Source: Pseudoalteromonas shioyasakiensis | GTDB taxonomy: Bacteria; Pseudomonadota; Gammaproteobacteria; Enterobacterales; Alteromonadaceae | Length of the DNA: 64,000 bases | Direction: 5' to 3' | Assembly: GCF_024518675.1 (NCBI RefSeq) | Contig: NZ_JANIGL010000002.1 | Location: 496,001 to 560,000, forward strand | Part shown: piece after piece, positions 17,977 to 26,969 of the stretch | Layout of the letters: each line of letters opens with the position of its first letter | Position numbering within the stretch: the first letter of the stretch is position 1 | Translations under genes and position numbers: made by a program | Notes under the pieces: model-generated | Database searches by the model: none | What the model saw: only the letters and a program-made list of their open reading frames with translations | Told to the model about the DNA's origin: nothing

Positions 17977-19203
17977 ATGGCATACGATAGATTTATTCCT
18001 TTTTCCAAATACGATATTGTTAACTTATGTGCCAAGCTGCGACCCGAACCAGAGTCATTCAAACAGTTTAGTCACCTGCTATCGAGCTTAATTCACCATC
18101 AATATCATGCTCATCTTGAATCATTAAAATATCACTACACGCCTTTTGATCCTAACAGCGATACACGGCCTATTCGACACTTAACAACACAACAAAAAGC
18201 ATTACATCAACGCGAATTTGCGAAAGAGTTTGCGTTAATACTCAATGCGGCTAACTATGAAAGAATTACCGCTGAAGATCTACAAGACGCGTTAAATGAA
18301 GAATCTTTATTTAAAGTCCGCTTAGCAGTCGAGTTTGACGACTTTGCGGAAGTGGTGTTTTATCGTCGCGGCGAATCACAAAAAACCGAGACTTTAACCT
18401 CATGGTGGGGACTAAGAAAAAAGCAACTCCAATTTACCAACTATGACCGCGTAGCTGTTTTTATTCGATTCAAGGATGCAGAGTATTTTGCTAGAAAAAA
18501 AACCTCTTCTCTTGCTTTTGAGCCCAGCTCAACCATTGTTAAGCTATTTCAGAATGTACCAAAAGCCGATTTAGAGATGCTGTTCCCAAATAGTGAAGTC
18601 AAAATGCGCCCTATCGATAAAGTCGTTATTGCCTCTTCTGCGCTTGTGGGTGGAGCAGTCGTGTTAGTGACTAAACTAGGTGCATCAATTCTACTATTAG
18701 CTGCATTACTGTCATTTTGGCTTGGTTGGCGCAGCGAAGCTGTCACTATGAGCCAACAGCACTTTATTACTTTTGCTATTGGTATGGGTGTATTCGGCAG
18801 CTTTATCTTTAAAGAGTGGAGCAAATTTAAAAACCGCAAAATTCGCTTTATGAAAGCACTGTCTGATAATTTGTATTTTAAGAATCTAGATAATAATGCG
18901 GGTGTTTTACACACCTTAGTCGATGCTGCACAAGAAGAAGATGTGAAAGAAGCTCTACTTGCTTACACCTTTTTACTCAACTCACCGCAAGGGTTAAGTG
19001 CATCCCAGTTGGACGATGAAATAGAAACGTGGTTCAAGCAGCAACATGATTGTGTACTCGATTTCGAAATTAGCGATGCACTGCAAAAATTAACTAAAAT
19101 GCAATTAGTTAACAAACAAGATGAGCAATTTACAGCGATCCCTTTGCCGCAAGCGAAAGTTCAACTTGATAAACAATGGGACGACTTATTTAAATATAAC
19201 TAA
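17977..19203 (+). CDS. DUF3754 (TMEM143-like) membrane protein
   Basis: A 408-residue protein that begins with a soluble domain rich in charged residues (YDRFIPFSKYDIVNLC at the N-terminus), followed by two TM helices at about 214-247 and 260-277, and a soluble tail (WSKFKNRKIRFMKALSDNLYFKNLDNN). The pattern with FIRF, LFQNVPKADLEMLFPN before the TM pair and YFKNLDNNAGVLHTLVDAAQEEDVKEALLAY after them matches the DUF3754/TMEM143 family as I know it; its function is unknown, although TMEM143 is mitochondrial in animals. It stands alone and converges with the RIO kinase gene, two bases between stops. Confidence 0.78.
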   Translation: MAYDRFIPFSKYDIVNLCAKLRPEPESFKQFSHLLSSLIHHQYHAHLESLKYHYTPFDPNSDTRPIRHLTTQQKALHQREFAKEFALILNAANYERITAEDLQDALNEESLFKVRLAVEFDDFAEVVFYRRGESQKTETLTSWWGLRKKQLQFTNYDRVAVFIRFKDAEYFARKKTSSLAFEPSSTIVKLFQNVPKADLEMLFPNSEVKMRPIDKVVIASSALVGGAVVLVTKLGASILLLAALLSFWLGWRSEAVTMSQQHFITFAIGMGVFGSFIFKEWSKFKNRKIRFMKALSDNLYFKNLDNNAGVLHTLVDAAQEEDVKEALLAYTFLLNSPQGLSASQLDDEIETWFKQQHDCVLDFEISDALQKLTKMQLVNKQDEQFTAIPLPQAKVQLDKQWDDLFKYN

Positions 19204-19204
19204 T

Positions 19205-20065
19205 TTATTCATCTGGTGCTTGAGCCGCTTTTATGCGCTCTTGATTTTCTTGCATTTGTTCAAACGCGGCTTTGATTTCATCAAGCACAGAATCAACATC
19301 TGCCGCGCAGTTGTCTTCTTCAAGATCGCCATACAAGGTTGTCTCTGGTGTTAATTCACCCGCTTGGTATAACGCCCACATTTCTTCGCCAAAGCGCGTC
19401 GCTAAAATTTCAGGCGCATACTGGCCATAATATTGGCGCATATTACGCACATCGCGCAAAAACATTTCTTGGGCATTATTATTTGCAGCAGCATTAACGG
19501 CCTGAGGTAAATCAATGATCACTGGGCCATAGCTGTCCACCAGCACATTAAACTCAGATAAGTCACCATGAACAATACCAGCACATAACATCAACCGAAT
19601 GTAATGCACCATAGTGGCATGATCTTCAATTGCTTGCTCTTTACTCATACTTACATCATTTAAGCGCGGAGCGACGTCACCCTCATCATCTGTGACTAAA
19701 TCCATGATCAACACACCGTCGTAGCAGCCATAAGGTTGGGGGACTTTTACCCCCGCTTTAGACAGCGTAAATAAGGCATCAACTTCCGCATTTTGCCAAA
19801 CACTTTCTTGTTCTTTACGGCCAAATTTCGAACCTTTTTCCATCGCTCGCCCACGACGGCTATTGCGAACCTTGCGGCCTTCTTGATATTTAGCTGCTTG
19901 TTTAAAGCTTCTATGTTGCACGTCTTTATAAACTTTGGCGCAGCGAATAGCCTCCCCGCAACGCACTACATAGACCGAGGCTTCTTTACCACTCATTAGT
20001 TGGCTGATGACTTCATCAACGATACCGTCTTCTATTAACGGTAAAATTTGTTTAGGTGTTTTCAT
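19205..20065 (-). CDS. RIO-family serine protein kinase
   Basis: An atypical protein kinase of about 286 residues related to PA4780 of Pseudomonas and to eukaryotic RIO1. Motifs: GKEASVYVV (residues 26-34, flexible phosphate loop), Lys44 in CAKVYKD, IVHGDLSEFNVLV with catalytic Asp168, and VIIDLPQAV with the metal-binding Asp. A Lys/Arg-rich insert (KVRNSRRGRAMEKGSKFGRK) is shared with RIO1 proteins. The start at 20065 (ATG, with AAGAG upstream) is preferred to a GTG at 20083. The bacterial substrate is unknown; in archaea and eukaryotes RIO kinases act in ribosome maturation. Confidence 0.93.
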   Translation of the reverse strand: MKTPKQILPLIEDGIVDEVISQLMSGKEASVYVVRCGEAIRCAKVYKDVQHRSFKQAAKYQEGRKVRNSRRGRAMEKGSKFGRKEQESVWQNAEVDALFTLSKAGVKVPQPYGCYDGVLIMDLVTDDEGDVAPRLNDVSMSKEQAIEDHATMVHYIRLMLCAGIVHGDLSEFNVLVDSYGPVIIDLPQAVNAAANNNAQEMFLRDVRNMRQYYGQYAPEILATRFGEEMWALYQAGELTPETTLYGDLEEDNCAADVDSVLDEIKAAFEQMQENQERIKAAQAPDE

Positions 20066-20144
20066 ACCGCTCTTATACCGCACTTAGCGTATAGATGAAA
20101 TGCTCTATTGATAAAATTATAAAAAACTTGACTAATTAAGCTAA

Positions 20145-20408
20145 ATGCACAAACTGCGTGGTAAAAATATTTCAACGTCGAGCGTTAATATGAATTCAGA
20201 AATACGTTATCGTTTTCAGTCAGGACAAGTCGCTAATCGCTTTTTAAATGAACTTAAAGATTGGCATGTTGCGAAAGTAAAAACAACCCTACTCAACGGT
20301 GGTTTGGATGTAAAAGTAGGCTATCAATTTGATGGCACGGGGTTTGATTATACATGCTCTGAACTTGATGACTTAGCAGCTAAGCATCAAGGTACTGAAG
20401 TTAATTAA
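20145..20408 (+). CDS. Small conserved-looking protein, unknown function
   Basis: An 87-residue soluble protein; the core MNSEIRYRFQSGQVANRFLNELKDWHVAKVKTTLLNGGLDVKVGYQF looks like a compact alpha/beta fold and has no membrane segment. No clear ribosome site marks the first ATG (20145); an internal ATG at 20190 would give 72 residues and a more plausible N-terminus. I do not recognise a family. It is divergent from the RIO kinase gene. Confidence 0.6.
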   Translation: MHKLRGKNISTSSVNMNSEIRYRFQSGQVANRFLNELKDWHVAKVKTTLLNGGLDVKVGYQFDGTGFDYTCSELDDLAAKHQGTEVN

Positions 20409-20527
20409 ATGTATGTGACTCATTAATACTGGCAGCGATTATTTCCTTGTTCACAATAGATTAATATACTTTTTATAACGGCTCAGCTATGTTATGTGCT
20501 GTGCTAAATAATTTTTAAGGAGTGAAC

Positions 20528-21418
20528 ATGAATAAGCCACAGCCTAACCATATCCCTCAAGAAGCCTTTGATTGGTATGACGAGTATGCCCATGGCATGA
20601 TGGATAGACGAACCTTTATGAAGAAACTTGGCGGCCTAGCGGTGCTTGGCTATTCAATGGCCGTACTGACTTCAGCTTTATTGCCAAATTACGCCCTCGC
20701 AGAGCAAGTGTCTTTTAATGATGATGATATCAAAGCAACATACCAAACATTTGATTCACCAAACGGTCATACTACAGGACAAGGTTATTTAGTCGAACCA
20801 ACTAATGTAGAAGGTCAGCGCCCTGTGGTTTTAGTTATCCATGAAAACCGCGGTTTAAACCCTTATATTAAAGATGTGGCGAGACGCTTAGCAAAAGCCG
20901 GGTTTATTGCTTTTGCACCCGATGCCTTGTTTGTGCTAGGTGGTTACCCTGGTAATGATGATGAAGGTAGAGCAATGCAACGGACTATGGACAAAGAAAA
21001 AATTCAAAATGACTTTGTCGCCGCCGCGCAGTTTTTAAAATCGCACCCTCGCAGTAATGGCAAACTAGGTGCGGTCGGCTTTTGCTTTGGTGGCTATATC
21101 GTAAATTACCTTGCCGCCGTTGACTCGACTTTATTAAGTGCCGGCGTGCCATTTTATGGCACACCCGCCAGTAAAGAATTACGAAAAAATATAAAAGCCC
21201 CATTAGTTATCCAACTTGGCGAGCTAGATAAGCGCGTTAATGCTACTTGGCCTGAGTATGAAGCCGATTTAAAAGCAAATGACGTACCCTATCAAATGCA
21301 TATGTACGAAGACGCACATCATGGTTTTCACAACGATTCAACCAGCCGCTATGATAAAGCTAACGCAGAACTTGCTTGGCAACGTACATTAGCCTTTTTT
21401 AACGAGCAGCTTAGCTAA
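20528..21418 (+). CDS. Tat-exported dienelactone hydrolase family protein (YghX-like)
   Basis: An alpha/beta hydrolase of 296 residues. The N-terminus carries a twin-arginine signal, MMDRRTFMKKLGGLAVLGYS (Arg27-Arg28), with an unusual leading segment of 25 residues as in E. coli YghX. The hydrolase domain has VVLVIHENRGLNPYIKDVARRLA, the nucleophile elbow GAVGFCFGGY with Cys as in dienelactone hydrolases, and the histidine motif EDAHHGFHNDST; the acid residue lies in QLGELDKRVN. Export to the periplasm and ester or lactone hydrolysis are inferred. AAGGAG sits five bases before the ATG at 20528, so an upstream in-frame GTG at 20522 is rejected. Confidence 0.9.
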   Translation: MNKPQPNHIPQEAFDWYDEYAHGMMDRRTFMKKLGGLAVLGYSMAVLTSALLPNYALAEQVSFNDDDIKATYQTFDSPNGHTTGQGYLVEPTNVEGQRPVVLVIHENRGLNPYIKDVARRLAKAGFIAFAPDALFVLGGYPGNDDEGRAMQRTMDKEKIQNDFVAAAQFLKSHPRSNGKLGAVGFCFGGYIVNYLAAVDSTLLSAGVPFYGTPASKELRKNIKAPLVIQLGELDKRVNATWPEYEADLKANDVPYQMHMYEDAHHGFHNDSTSRYDKANAELAWQRTLAFFNEQLS

Positions 21419-21437
21419 TTATAACTACTTCATATAT

Positions 21438-21487
21438 GGCAGAAATAACACCCTACTAACTCATAGCGAACGTTGTTATTTTCTGCC
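21438..21487. repeat. Long inverted repeat downstream of the dienelactone hydrolase gene
   Basis: GGCAGAAATAACA (21438-21450) is mirrored by TGTTATTTTCTGCC (21474-21487) with one bulge and a 23-base loop. It could be a terminator for the gene ending at 21418, but the T-run is poor (TTATAATAAT). Confidence 0.45.
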
Positions 21488-21595
21488 TTATAATAATCCC
21501 ACAAACATTTAATATGTTGCTACTGGCCCATTTAAACTCTATTAAAAAAGACCATGCTATAGCTAATTTGCACGCTGTCATTTACTCTACCCCAC

Positions 21596-21964
21596 ATGAG
21601 TAAATTCTTTGTTTTAAAATATATCGCTTTTTTTAGCGGCTGTGCTGCGTGCTTTATTTTGCATACGCAATTTAACATACCAGCCGTTGTTGCTTCTTGT
21701 TTAGTTGGTCTGGTTGGCAGCTTTATACCCATGCCTAAAACCTATGGACAACACCCTCACGCTGCTATATATGCTGGTAGCTTTGCTGGCATGTGTTCTG
21801 ACGGATTAATCAACAGCTATTGGGAATTAGCAGGCATATCGCTAATTGGTGCAATTTTATATGCAGTAACAACAAAAGTATTCACAGGCTTTGGTGGTAA
21901 GCTTGGTAGTATTGCCTTTGTCAGTGTTGCTCTGTATATGCTAGCAAAAGGCGTAATAGTATGA
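21596..21964 (+). CDS. Small polytopic membrane protein, first of a coupled pair
   Basis: A 122-residue hydrophobic protein with about four TM helices (6-24, 27-44, 71-89 and 98-118). It contains FIPMPKTYGQHPHAAIYAGSFAGM, a possible loop with two His. I do not recognise the family. The stop overlaps the start of the next gene in an ATGA, so the two are translationally coupled and probably form a complex or a split transporter. No ribosome site is clear at 21596. Confidence 0.65.
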   Translation: MSKFFVLKYIAFFSGCAACFILHTQFNIPAVVASCLVGLVGSFIPMPKTYGQHPHAAIYAGSFAGMCSDGLINSYWELAGISLIGAILYAVTTKVFTGFGGKLGSIAFVSVALYMLAKGVIV

Positions 21965-22338
21965 GTTTAGTAACGATACTAATCTCTCTGCTGGGGGCAT
22001 TTTTAACCTACTTTTTAGCCAAACATGATAAAGTTGGCGCCATAAGGGCATCGGCTATTTTATCGATTAGTGCATATATTACCTTTGCTATCGCAGGGTT
22101 TAATTCAGAGCTGTACACGACCTTGTTTTTTGGTGGCACTTTCATTGGCATGAGCGCGCCAAAACGTTTTGGGCTCTATACTCTATTTTCAGCCAGTATA
22201 ATATTTTCTATACTTTATTATTATTTTGTACCTTTAGTACAAAGCTATGGCGGGGCATTAGGATTAAGTGCTTTTATCTCTGTATGTGTTTGCCATCTAG
22301 CTATCTTACTTGGTGCACCAAGAAGTCAAAAAAGCTAA
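21961..22338 (+). CDS. Small polytopic membrane protein, second of a coupled pair
   Basis: A 125-residue protein with about four TM helices (4-20, 29-47, 51-66, 75-93, with another hydrophobic stretch at 99-117). The GGTFIGMSAPKRFG loop resembles in placement the GSFAGM loop of its upstream partner, so the two may be distant paralogues from a duplication; this is inference from position and composition. No family recognised. ATGA overlap with the preceding gene. Confidence 0.65.
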   Translation: MSLVTILISLLGAFLTYFLAKHDKVGAIRASAILSISAYITFAIAGFNSELYTTLFFGGTFIGMSAPKRFGLYTLFSASIIFSILYYYFVPLVQSYGGALGLSAFISVCVCHLAILLGAPRSQKS

Positions 22339-22387
22339 ATAGCAAACCTTAAAAAGTTACCTCATATAACTTAACATACAACAATGG

Positions 22388-22861
22388 CTAGGCATCTTGC
22401 TCTTTACTCATCAAGTCAGCCATTCGTTGATTGATTTCTGCATCGGTCAAGTCTTCTTTATGTGTGCCAATAGTCCAAACATGACCAAATGGGTCTTGTA
22501 AAGTACCCGCCCTATCACCGTAAAACTGATCATGTATCGGGCGTACTTCTGTTGCACCTAAAGATATAGCATTACTGAATACTGCATCAACGTCTTCAAC
22601 ATACAACATTAAGCTTACCGGTGTGCCACCTAACTCATGAGGGCTTTTAAAGTGTGCTTCAGGGCACATATCTGACAGCATAATATGAGAGTCGCCAATT
22701 TTAATCTCGGCGTGGGCAACACCGCCATCAGGTAAAGGCATCTGCATAATCAACTCTGCCCCTAATGCTTTACAATAAAAATCGATTGCTTTAGCAGCCC
22801 CATCGATAATTAAGTAAGGTGTAATCGCATGATAACCTTTTGGTATTGCTGAAACAGCCAT
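22388..22861 (-). CDS. VOC-family protein, PhnB-like
   Basis: A cytoplasmic protein of 157 residues with the paired beta-alpha-beta-beta-beta units of the vicinal-oxygen-chelate fold. Characteristic stretches: ITPYLIIDGAAKAIDFYCKALGAEL at the start, AEIKIGDSHIMLSD, then LYVEDVDAVFSNAISLGATEV and DRAGTLQDPFGHVWTIGTH. These match the PhnB/YdcG-like glyoxalase-superfamily proteins, whose catalytic role is usually unknown. GGAG precedes the ATG at 22861; four upstream in-frame residues would start at a GTG inside that site and are rejected. Confidence 0.9.
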   Translation of the reverse strand: MAVSAIPKGYHAITPYLIIDGAAKAIDFYCKALGAELIMQMPLPDGGVAHAEIKIGDSHIMLSDMCPEAHFKSPHELGGTPVSLMLYVEDVDAVFSNAISLGATEVRPIHDQFYGDRAGTLQDPFGHVWTIGTHKEDLTDAEINQRMADLMSKEQDA

Positions 22862-22931
22862 GTCACTCTCCACAATAAAATGTACGTTTAAGCATAGCTG
22901 AAAACCATAGAAAGTCAGGTTATTCAGCAGC

Positions 22932-23462
22932 TCAACTATCTTTCAATGAACTAAATGCTAAGCCTAACATGCTTGCAATGCAAAATAGCTGTACCGCTTC
23001 TTCTTGAGTGAACTGCCCTGCACTACGACCAACATTGATAGTACCAAAGCAATGTTCGTTATAGAGGATAGGTGCATCCATACAGGTTACAATCCCCCCT
23101 TCAACTAACATTCTACAATCATGCTCTTCACTTAAACTAAGTTGGTGGCAAGCAATTAAGGTTTGAGATTTAAAAACCCTGCCGACTAAAGTGAAGTCCA
23201 CGGGTAAAGGAATTTTTGCAGGAATTGCTTTATTCCCTATCACCGATACTAAGCTTAAGTACCCTGACTGTAGTCCAAAAGCGATACTGGCTCTGTCCCA
23301 GTTAAACATATGCGGCAACCACCGGGCAACCACCTGAAGTATATCTATTCGTTTATGAGCATATGTTAATTCAATAATAAATTGCGGCGGTAAACTTACT
23401 CGCTTATATAACGAGTGATCTGCAAAGCATTCACGGCTAAGGGTATATTCATTCTCTAACAT
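22932..23462 (-). CDS. GAF-domain protein
   Basis: A protein of 176 residues composed of a single GAF domain with no attached output domain. Visible GAF features: IDILQVVARWLPHMFNWDRASIAF near the start, LPLPVDFTLVGRVFKSQTLIACHQ as a mid segment (written PLPVDFTLVGRVF), then DAPILYNEHCFGTINVGRSAGQFTQEEAVQLFCIASMLGLAF. Such stand-alone GAF proteins bind small ligands or redox cues; the ligand is unknown. The second ATG (23462) is chosen because AGAGG lies seven bases upstream and only one base from the first. It lies 76 bases downstream of the LysR gene on the same strand. Confidence 0.85.
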   Translation of the reverse strand: MLENEYTLSRECFADHSLYKRVSLPPQFIIELTYAHKRIDILQVVARWLPHMFNWDRASIAFGLQSGYLSLVSVIGNKAIPAKIPLPVDFTLVGRVFKSQTLIACHQLSLSEEHDCRMLVEGGIVTCMDAPILYNEHCFGTINVGRSAGQFTQEEAVQLFCIASMLGLAFSSLKDS

Positions 23463-23544
23463 AAGCATACCTCTGTTATTTGCTTTAACAAAAGTATAGG
23501 CTCGTGCTGATTAAAAGCACTAAGAAAATTCAGTTTTACTGTTT

Positions 23545-24453
23545 TTATTCCATACTTGCCTTAATCGATTGCTTATTCGATAAAACGATTTCGACAAAAG
23601 CAGCAACCGTTGCACTTAGCTGTGTATTTTTAAACTGTAACTGAGTTGGAATGGCTTTTTCTATACCTGATAACTGTAAAAAATAGCACCCTTCATGAAA
23701 TAACTTGCGAATACAATATGGGGCTATTGCGATACCAAGCCCTGCAGAAACTTCTGTTAATAAGGTTTGCATGTGCCTTGGTTGACTGACAATGTTTGGC
23801 GAAAACTCAGCTCTTTTACACAAACTAATTACATCATCGAATAAGCCAACTGCTTCTTCTCTATTAAATAAAATGAACTTATCATTGCTTAATTGCTGTA
23901 GGTGGGCTTCTTCATTTTGCCAAAGAGGATGATACTTAGGCACCACAGCCACCAGCCGATCAGTATAAATTTCATGACTTGTAAACCCCTCAACGACTTC
24001 TTGAGGTAACGGCCTAGAAAAACCAATATCAATTAAATCATCTTTAAATGCTGAAACTTGATCTGAAGCGGTCATCTCAAATAAACTCACATGCACATTT
24101 GGGTACTGATGCTTGTATTCTCTAACTAAACTTGCCATAAAACTTAAGCATGCCGAGCTTAAATAGCCGATTCTTAACGTGCCAACTTGTCCATTTTGCG
24201 CTTGTTTTACTTGGCTTTTAGCTTGCTCAGTTAATGCCAAAATATGTTTTGCATCTTTTAATAACTGTTCCCCAGCACTTGTTATATTTACTTCCCTAGA
24301 GTTACGAACAAACAATGTAACGTGTAAATCAGCCTCAAGCATTCCAATATGGCGACTAATTGCAGGCTGAACTGTATGTAGTTCACGGGCAGCTGCAGAG
24401 AAACTCTTATGAGTTGCCACACTGACAAAACTTCTTAGTATTTTTAGATCCAC
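23545..24453 (-). CDS. LysR-family transcriptional regulator
   Basis: A 302-residue regulator with the N-terminal winged helix (MDLKILRSFVSVATHKSFSAAARELHTVQPAISRHIGMLE) and a substrate-binding domain from about residue 90 (GTLRIGYLSSACLSFMASLVREY). It is divergent from the MFS transporter pair, so it probably controls them; a palindromic T-N11-A site lies in the 105-base spacer. The ligand is unknown. Its best-known relatives with this N-terminus are CatR/BenM-type regulators of aromatic catabolism, but that assignment is uncertain. Confidence 0.93.
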   Translation of the reverse strand: MDLKILRSFVSVATHKSFSAAARELHTVQPAISRHIGMLEADLHVTLFVRNSREVNITSAGEQLLKDAKHILALTEQAKSQVKQAQNGQVGTLRIGYLSSACLSFMASLVREYKHQYPNVHVSLFEMTASDQVSAFKDDLIDIGFSRPLPQEVVEGFTSHEIYTDRLVAVVPKYHPLWQNEEAHLQQLSNDKFILFNREEAVGLFDDVISLCKRAEFSPNIVSQPRHMQTLLTEVSAGLGIAIAPYCIRKLFHEGCYFLQLSGIEKAIPTQLQFKNTQLSATVAAFVEIVLSNKQSIKASME

Positions 24454-24473
24454 ACATCACCCATACGAATTTG

Positions 24474-24488
24474 TTATAGATTCTATAA
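24474..24488. promoter_or_regulatory. LysR-type operator between the regulator and MFS genes
   Basis: The perfect 15-base palindrome TTATAGATTCTATAA contains TATAGATTCTATA, which fits the LysR consensus T-N11-A with dyad symmetry. It lies in the divergent spacer 20 bases from the LysR start and 70 from the MFS start, the usual place for an autoregulatory site. Confidence 0.6.
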
Positions 24489-24558
24489 AATAACATCATT
24501 TTTATTATAGGCTAATACATTTTATCCTAGTACTACACTTACTAAAGATAAGAGCAAG

Positions 24559-25734
24559 ATGAATACGACGCCCACTATCAGCAAACTATTGTTATTTTTG
24601 ATGACCGCCGCTATTGCGGCCACAGCAGCTAACTTATATTACAGCCAACCCATATTGCCATTAATAGCGCAAGAGTTTGGTTTAACAAATACAAAGACCG
24701 GCAGTGTTATCGCATTAACTCAATTTGGCTATGCCGCGGCGTTATTATTTATATCGCCATTAGGTGACTCAGTCCCGAGAAAACGCCTTATTGCTATACT
24801 CTCTATTTTACTTGTTTTATCTTCTTTACTCGCTGTGACAGCACCAAACTTAACAGTCTTACTCATAGGCGTGTTCTTTATAGGTTTAAGCGCTAATATT
24901 ACCCAGCAGCTTATCCCATTTGCAGCATCTTTAGTTACACCAAAAGAAAAAGGGGCAACGCTAGGCACCCTAATGATGGGCCTTACTGTGGGTATTTTAT
25001 TATCAAGAACCCTTAGCGGCTCAGTTGCTGAATACTTCGGCTGGCGCGCTGTATTTGTGATGTCTGCCTTATTAGCTACCATATTTGGCTTATTGCTTTA
25101 TAAAGCACTGCCTCACAATACAGCTCATACAAACTTAAAATACACCCAGCTGCTTAAAAGCACATTCGTCCTTTTTAAAAAACACAGGTCATTACAAATA
25201 TTTACCTTTGCAGGCGCCAGTTGGTTTGCTGCTTTTAACGCACTTTGGGCAACGCTTGCAATTCATGTTAGTCATGCGCCATTTAATTATAATGCGCAAC
25301 AAGCGGGGTTATTCGGTGTTATTGCTTTAGCTGGCGTCATGGGCGCAAAATCATCCGGTAAATGGGTGAACAAATTAGGCTCTAAATCATTGGTAAAAAT
25401 TGCATTATTTATCATTGCAATTGGTTTCATAATAACTGGGGTGTATGCAAATAGTCTAACCGCGCTGATCATAGGAATTATCTTAATTGATTTTGGTGTA
25501 TTTAGTGCACAAGTAGCCAATCAAGTACGAGTTTTTTCAATAGACCCAAACGCGCAAAGCCGGATAAACGGAGTCTATATGCTCGGCTACTACCTAGGTG
25601 GTGCACTCGGCTCACTGGCTGGTGTTAAAGCATATCAATATTATGCATGGCCAGGTGTTGCCTGCTTAAGTATTGGCTTTGTATTACTTGCCTTAACGTT
25701 TAATTACTTTGCACCTAAACAACAGGAGTTATAA
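24559..25734 (+). CDS. Major facilitator superfamily transporter (YgaY-like)
   Basis: A 391-residue inner-membrane transporter with about 12 TM helices. The N-terminus AATAANLYYSQPILPLIAQEFG and the loop SPLGDSVPRKRLIA between helices 2 and 3 (the MFS motif A position) match drug/proton antiporters and the E. coli YgaY group. RINGVYMLGYYLGGALGSLAG lies in the second half. It is the first of two consecutive MFS genes and is divergent from a LysR regulator. Its stop shares a base with the next start, indicating co-translation. Substrate unknown. Confidence 0.92.
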   Translation: MNTTPTISKLLLFLMTAAIAATAANLYYSQPILPLIAQEFGLTNTKTGSVIALTQFGYAAALLFISPLGDSVPRKRLIAILSILLVLSSLLAVTAPNLTVLLIGVFFIGLSANITQQLIPFAASLVTPKEKGATLGTLMMGLTVGILLSRTLSGSVAEYFGWRAVFVMSALLATIFGLLLYKALPHNTAHTNLKYTQLLKSTFVLFKKHRSLQIFTFAGASWFAAFNALWATLAIHVSHAPFNYNAQQAGLFGVIALAGVMGAKSSGKWVNKLGSKSLVKIALFIIAIGFIITGVYANSLTALIIGIILIDFGVFSAQVANQVRVFSIDPNAQSRINGVYMLGYYLGGALGSLAGVKAYQYYAWPGVACLSIGFVLLALTFNYFAPKQQEL

Positions 25735-26900
25735 TGAATAAACTTTCTAGCCTTGGCGGATTCAGCCTACTTTGTATCGCCAGCTTAACGATTATGGTCG
25801 GCTCGGTCGTTGCCCCTGGCTTATTAAATATTGCCCATGCTCTAGGCGTAGCTGAGCATTCATCATGGTTGATAACCCTCCCCTCACTAGGAGCCATATT
25901 ATTTGCGCCCTTTGCCGGTAAGTTGATTGATAAGTATGGCGCATACCCAAGTTTAGTCATTGGCTTAATTTTATATGGTGGCGTCGGTGCTGCTGTATTT
26001 TGGCTTTATGGACCAGAACTGGTCTTTATAAACCGAATTTTCCTTGGTGCCACCACAGCCGTTGTTATGGCCAGTGGCACGGTATTAATTTCACAGTGGT
26101 ATCAAGAAAAACAACGCTTGGCGATGATTGCTAAACAAGGGATGGCTATTGAGCTTGGCGGCGTATTATTTTTGTTTCTTGGTGGTCAATTTGCAGCATC
26201 ATACTGGGGGTTACCGCTAACCCTTTATTTGTTCGCATGGGTGTTTTTAGCTATGTTGCTATTGTGGGTTCCAAGACAACCGCCAAAGTCAACTGAGTCT
26301 ATTGAGATAGATACACCGGCTCAAGTATCTCGCAACGGTTTATCATTATTTGGCGTGTACCTAGTTACTTTACTCGCAATGGTTACATTCTTCTCTGCAT
26401 TTATTTTGTTACCAAAAAGTATGGCTGTCCAAGGGTACAATGAAAAAGTAATCGGGTATGTGTTAGCCTTTATATCTTTAATAGCAGTCATCACTGCCCA
26501 TTCAATACCTAAAATTGAGCAGCGGATCGGCGAAATCAAATTACTTGCTCTGGCGTTTATTAGTTATGCCCTTGCATATTTTGCTTTTAGCTACGCAACG
26601 GGGTTACCGCTTTTAGTCGCAGGCGCTATTTTAATGGGTATTGGCTTTGGCTTCAGTATTCCGTTACTCAATTTCCTAACAGTACAAAAAAGCCCAGCTT
26701 CAGTCAGAGGTCGTAATTTATCTTATTTTACTATGGCTGTTTTTTCTGGACAGTTTTTAACGTCATTTCTCGAGTTTTTAAATAGTGAGACTAGCACTAC
26801 CTTTATCTCATACATGTTGCTGGCCGGTTTTATCTCCGCGGTATTATTGGGTCGTGAACTCTTTATCAAAAAAGATAAAAGCGTAATTAATTTACATTAA
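25734..26900 (+). CDS. Major facilitator superfamily transporter
   Basis: A 388-residue inner-membrane MFS protein with about 12 TM helices; FAGKLIDKYGAYPSLVIGLILYG fills the motif-A loop. It belongs to a different subfamily from the preceding transporter (AsnC/CynX-like N-terminus ASLTIMVGSVVAPGLLNIAHALGV) and is not a duplicate of it. AGGAG precedes the ATG, and the gene overlaps its neighbour by one base. An NAD(P)-binding protein gene follows 69 bases downstream with its own ribosome site and may be co-transcribed. Two coupled MFS genes of different subfamilies under one LysR regulator is an unusual arrangement. Confidence 0.92.
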   Translation: MNKLSSLGGFSLLCIASLTIMVGSVVAPGLLNIAHALGVAEHSSWLITLPSLGAILFAPFAGKLIDKYGAYPSLVIGLILYGGVGAAVFWLYGPELVFINRIFLGATTAVVMASGTVLISQWYQEKQRLAMIAKQGMAIELGGVLFLFLGGQFAASYWGLPLTLYLFAWVFLAMLLLWVPRQPPKSTESIEIDTPAQVSRNGLSLFGVYLVTLLAMVTFFSAFILLPKSMAVQGYNEKVIGYVLAFISLIAVITAHSIPKIEQRIGEIKLLALAFISYALAYFAFSYATGLPLLVAGAILMGIGFGFSIPLLNFLTVQKSPASVRGRNLSYFTMAVFSGQFLTSFLEFLNSETSTTFISYMLLAGFISAVLLGRELFIKKDKSVINLH

Positions 26901-26969
26901 AGACTTTAAAAAGCAATTTAACCCCCAAGGTCTCTTGTAGGTGATAAATTTAATCAGAAGGAGTTAATT

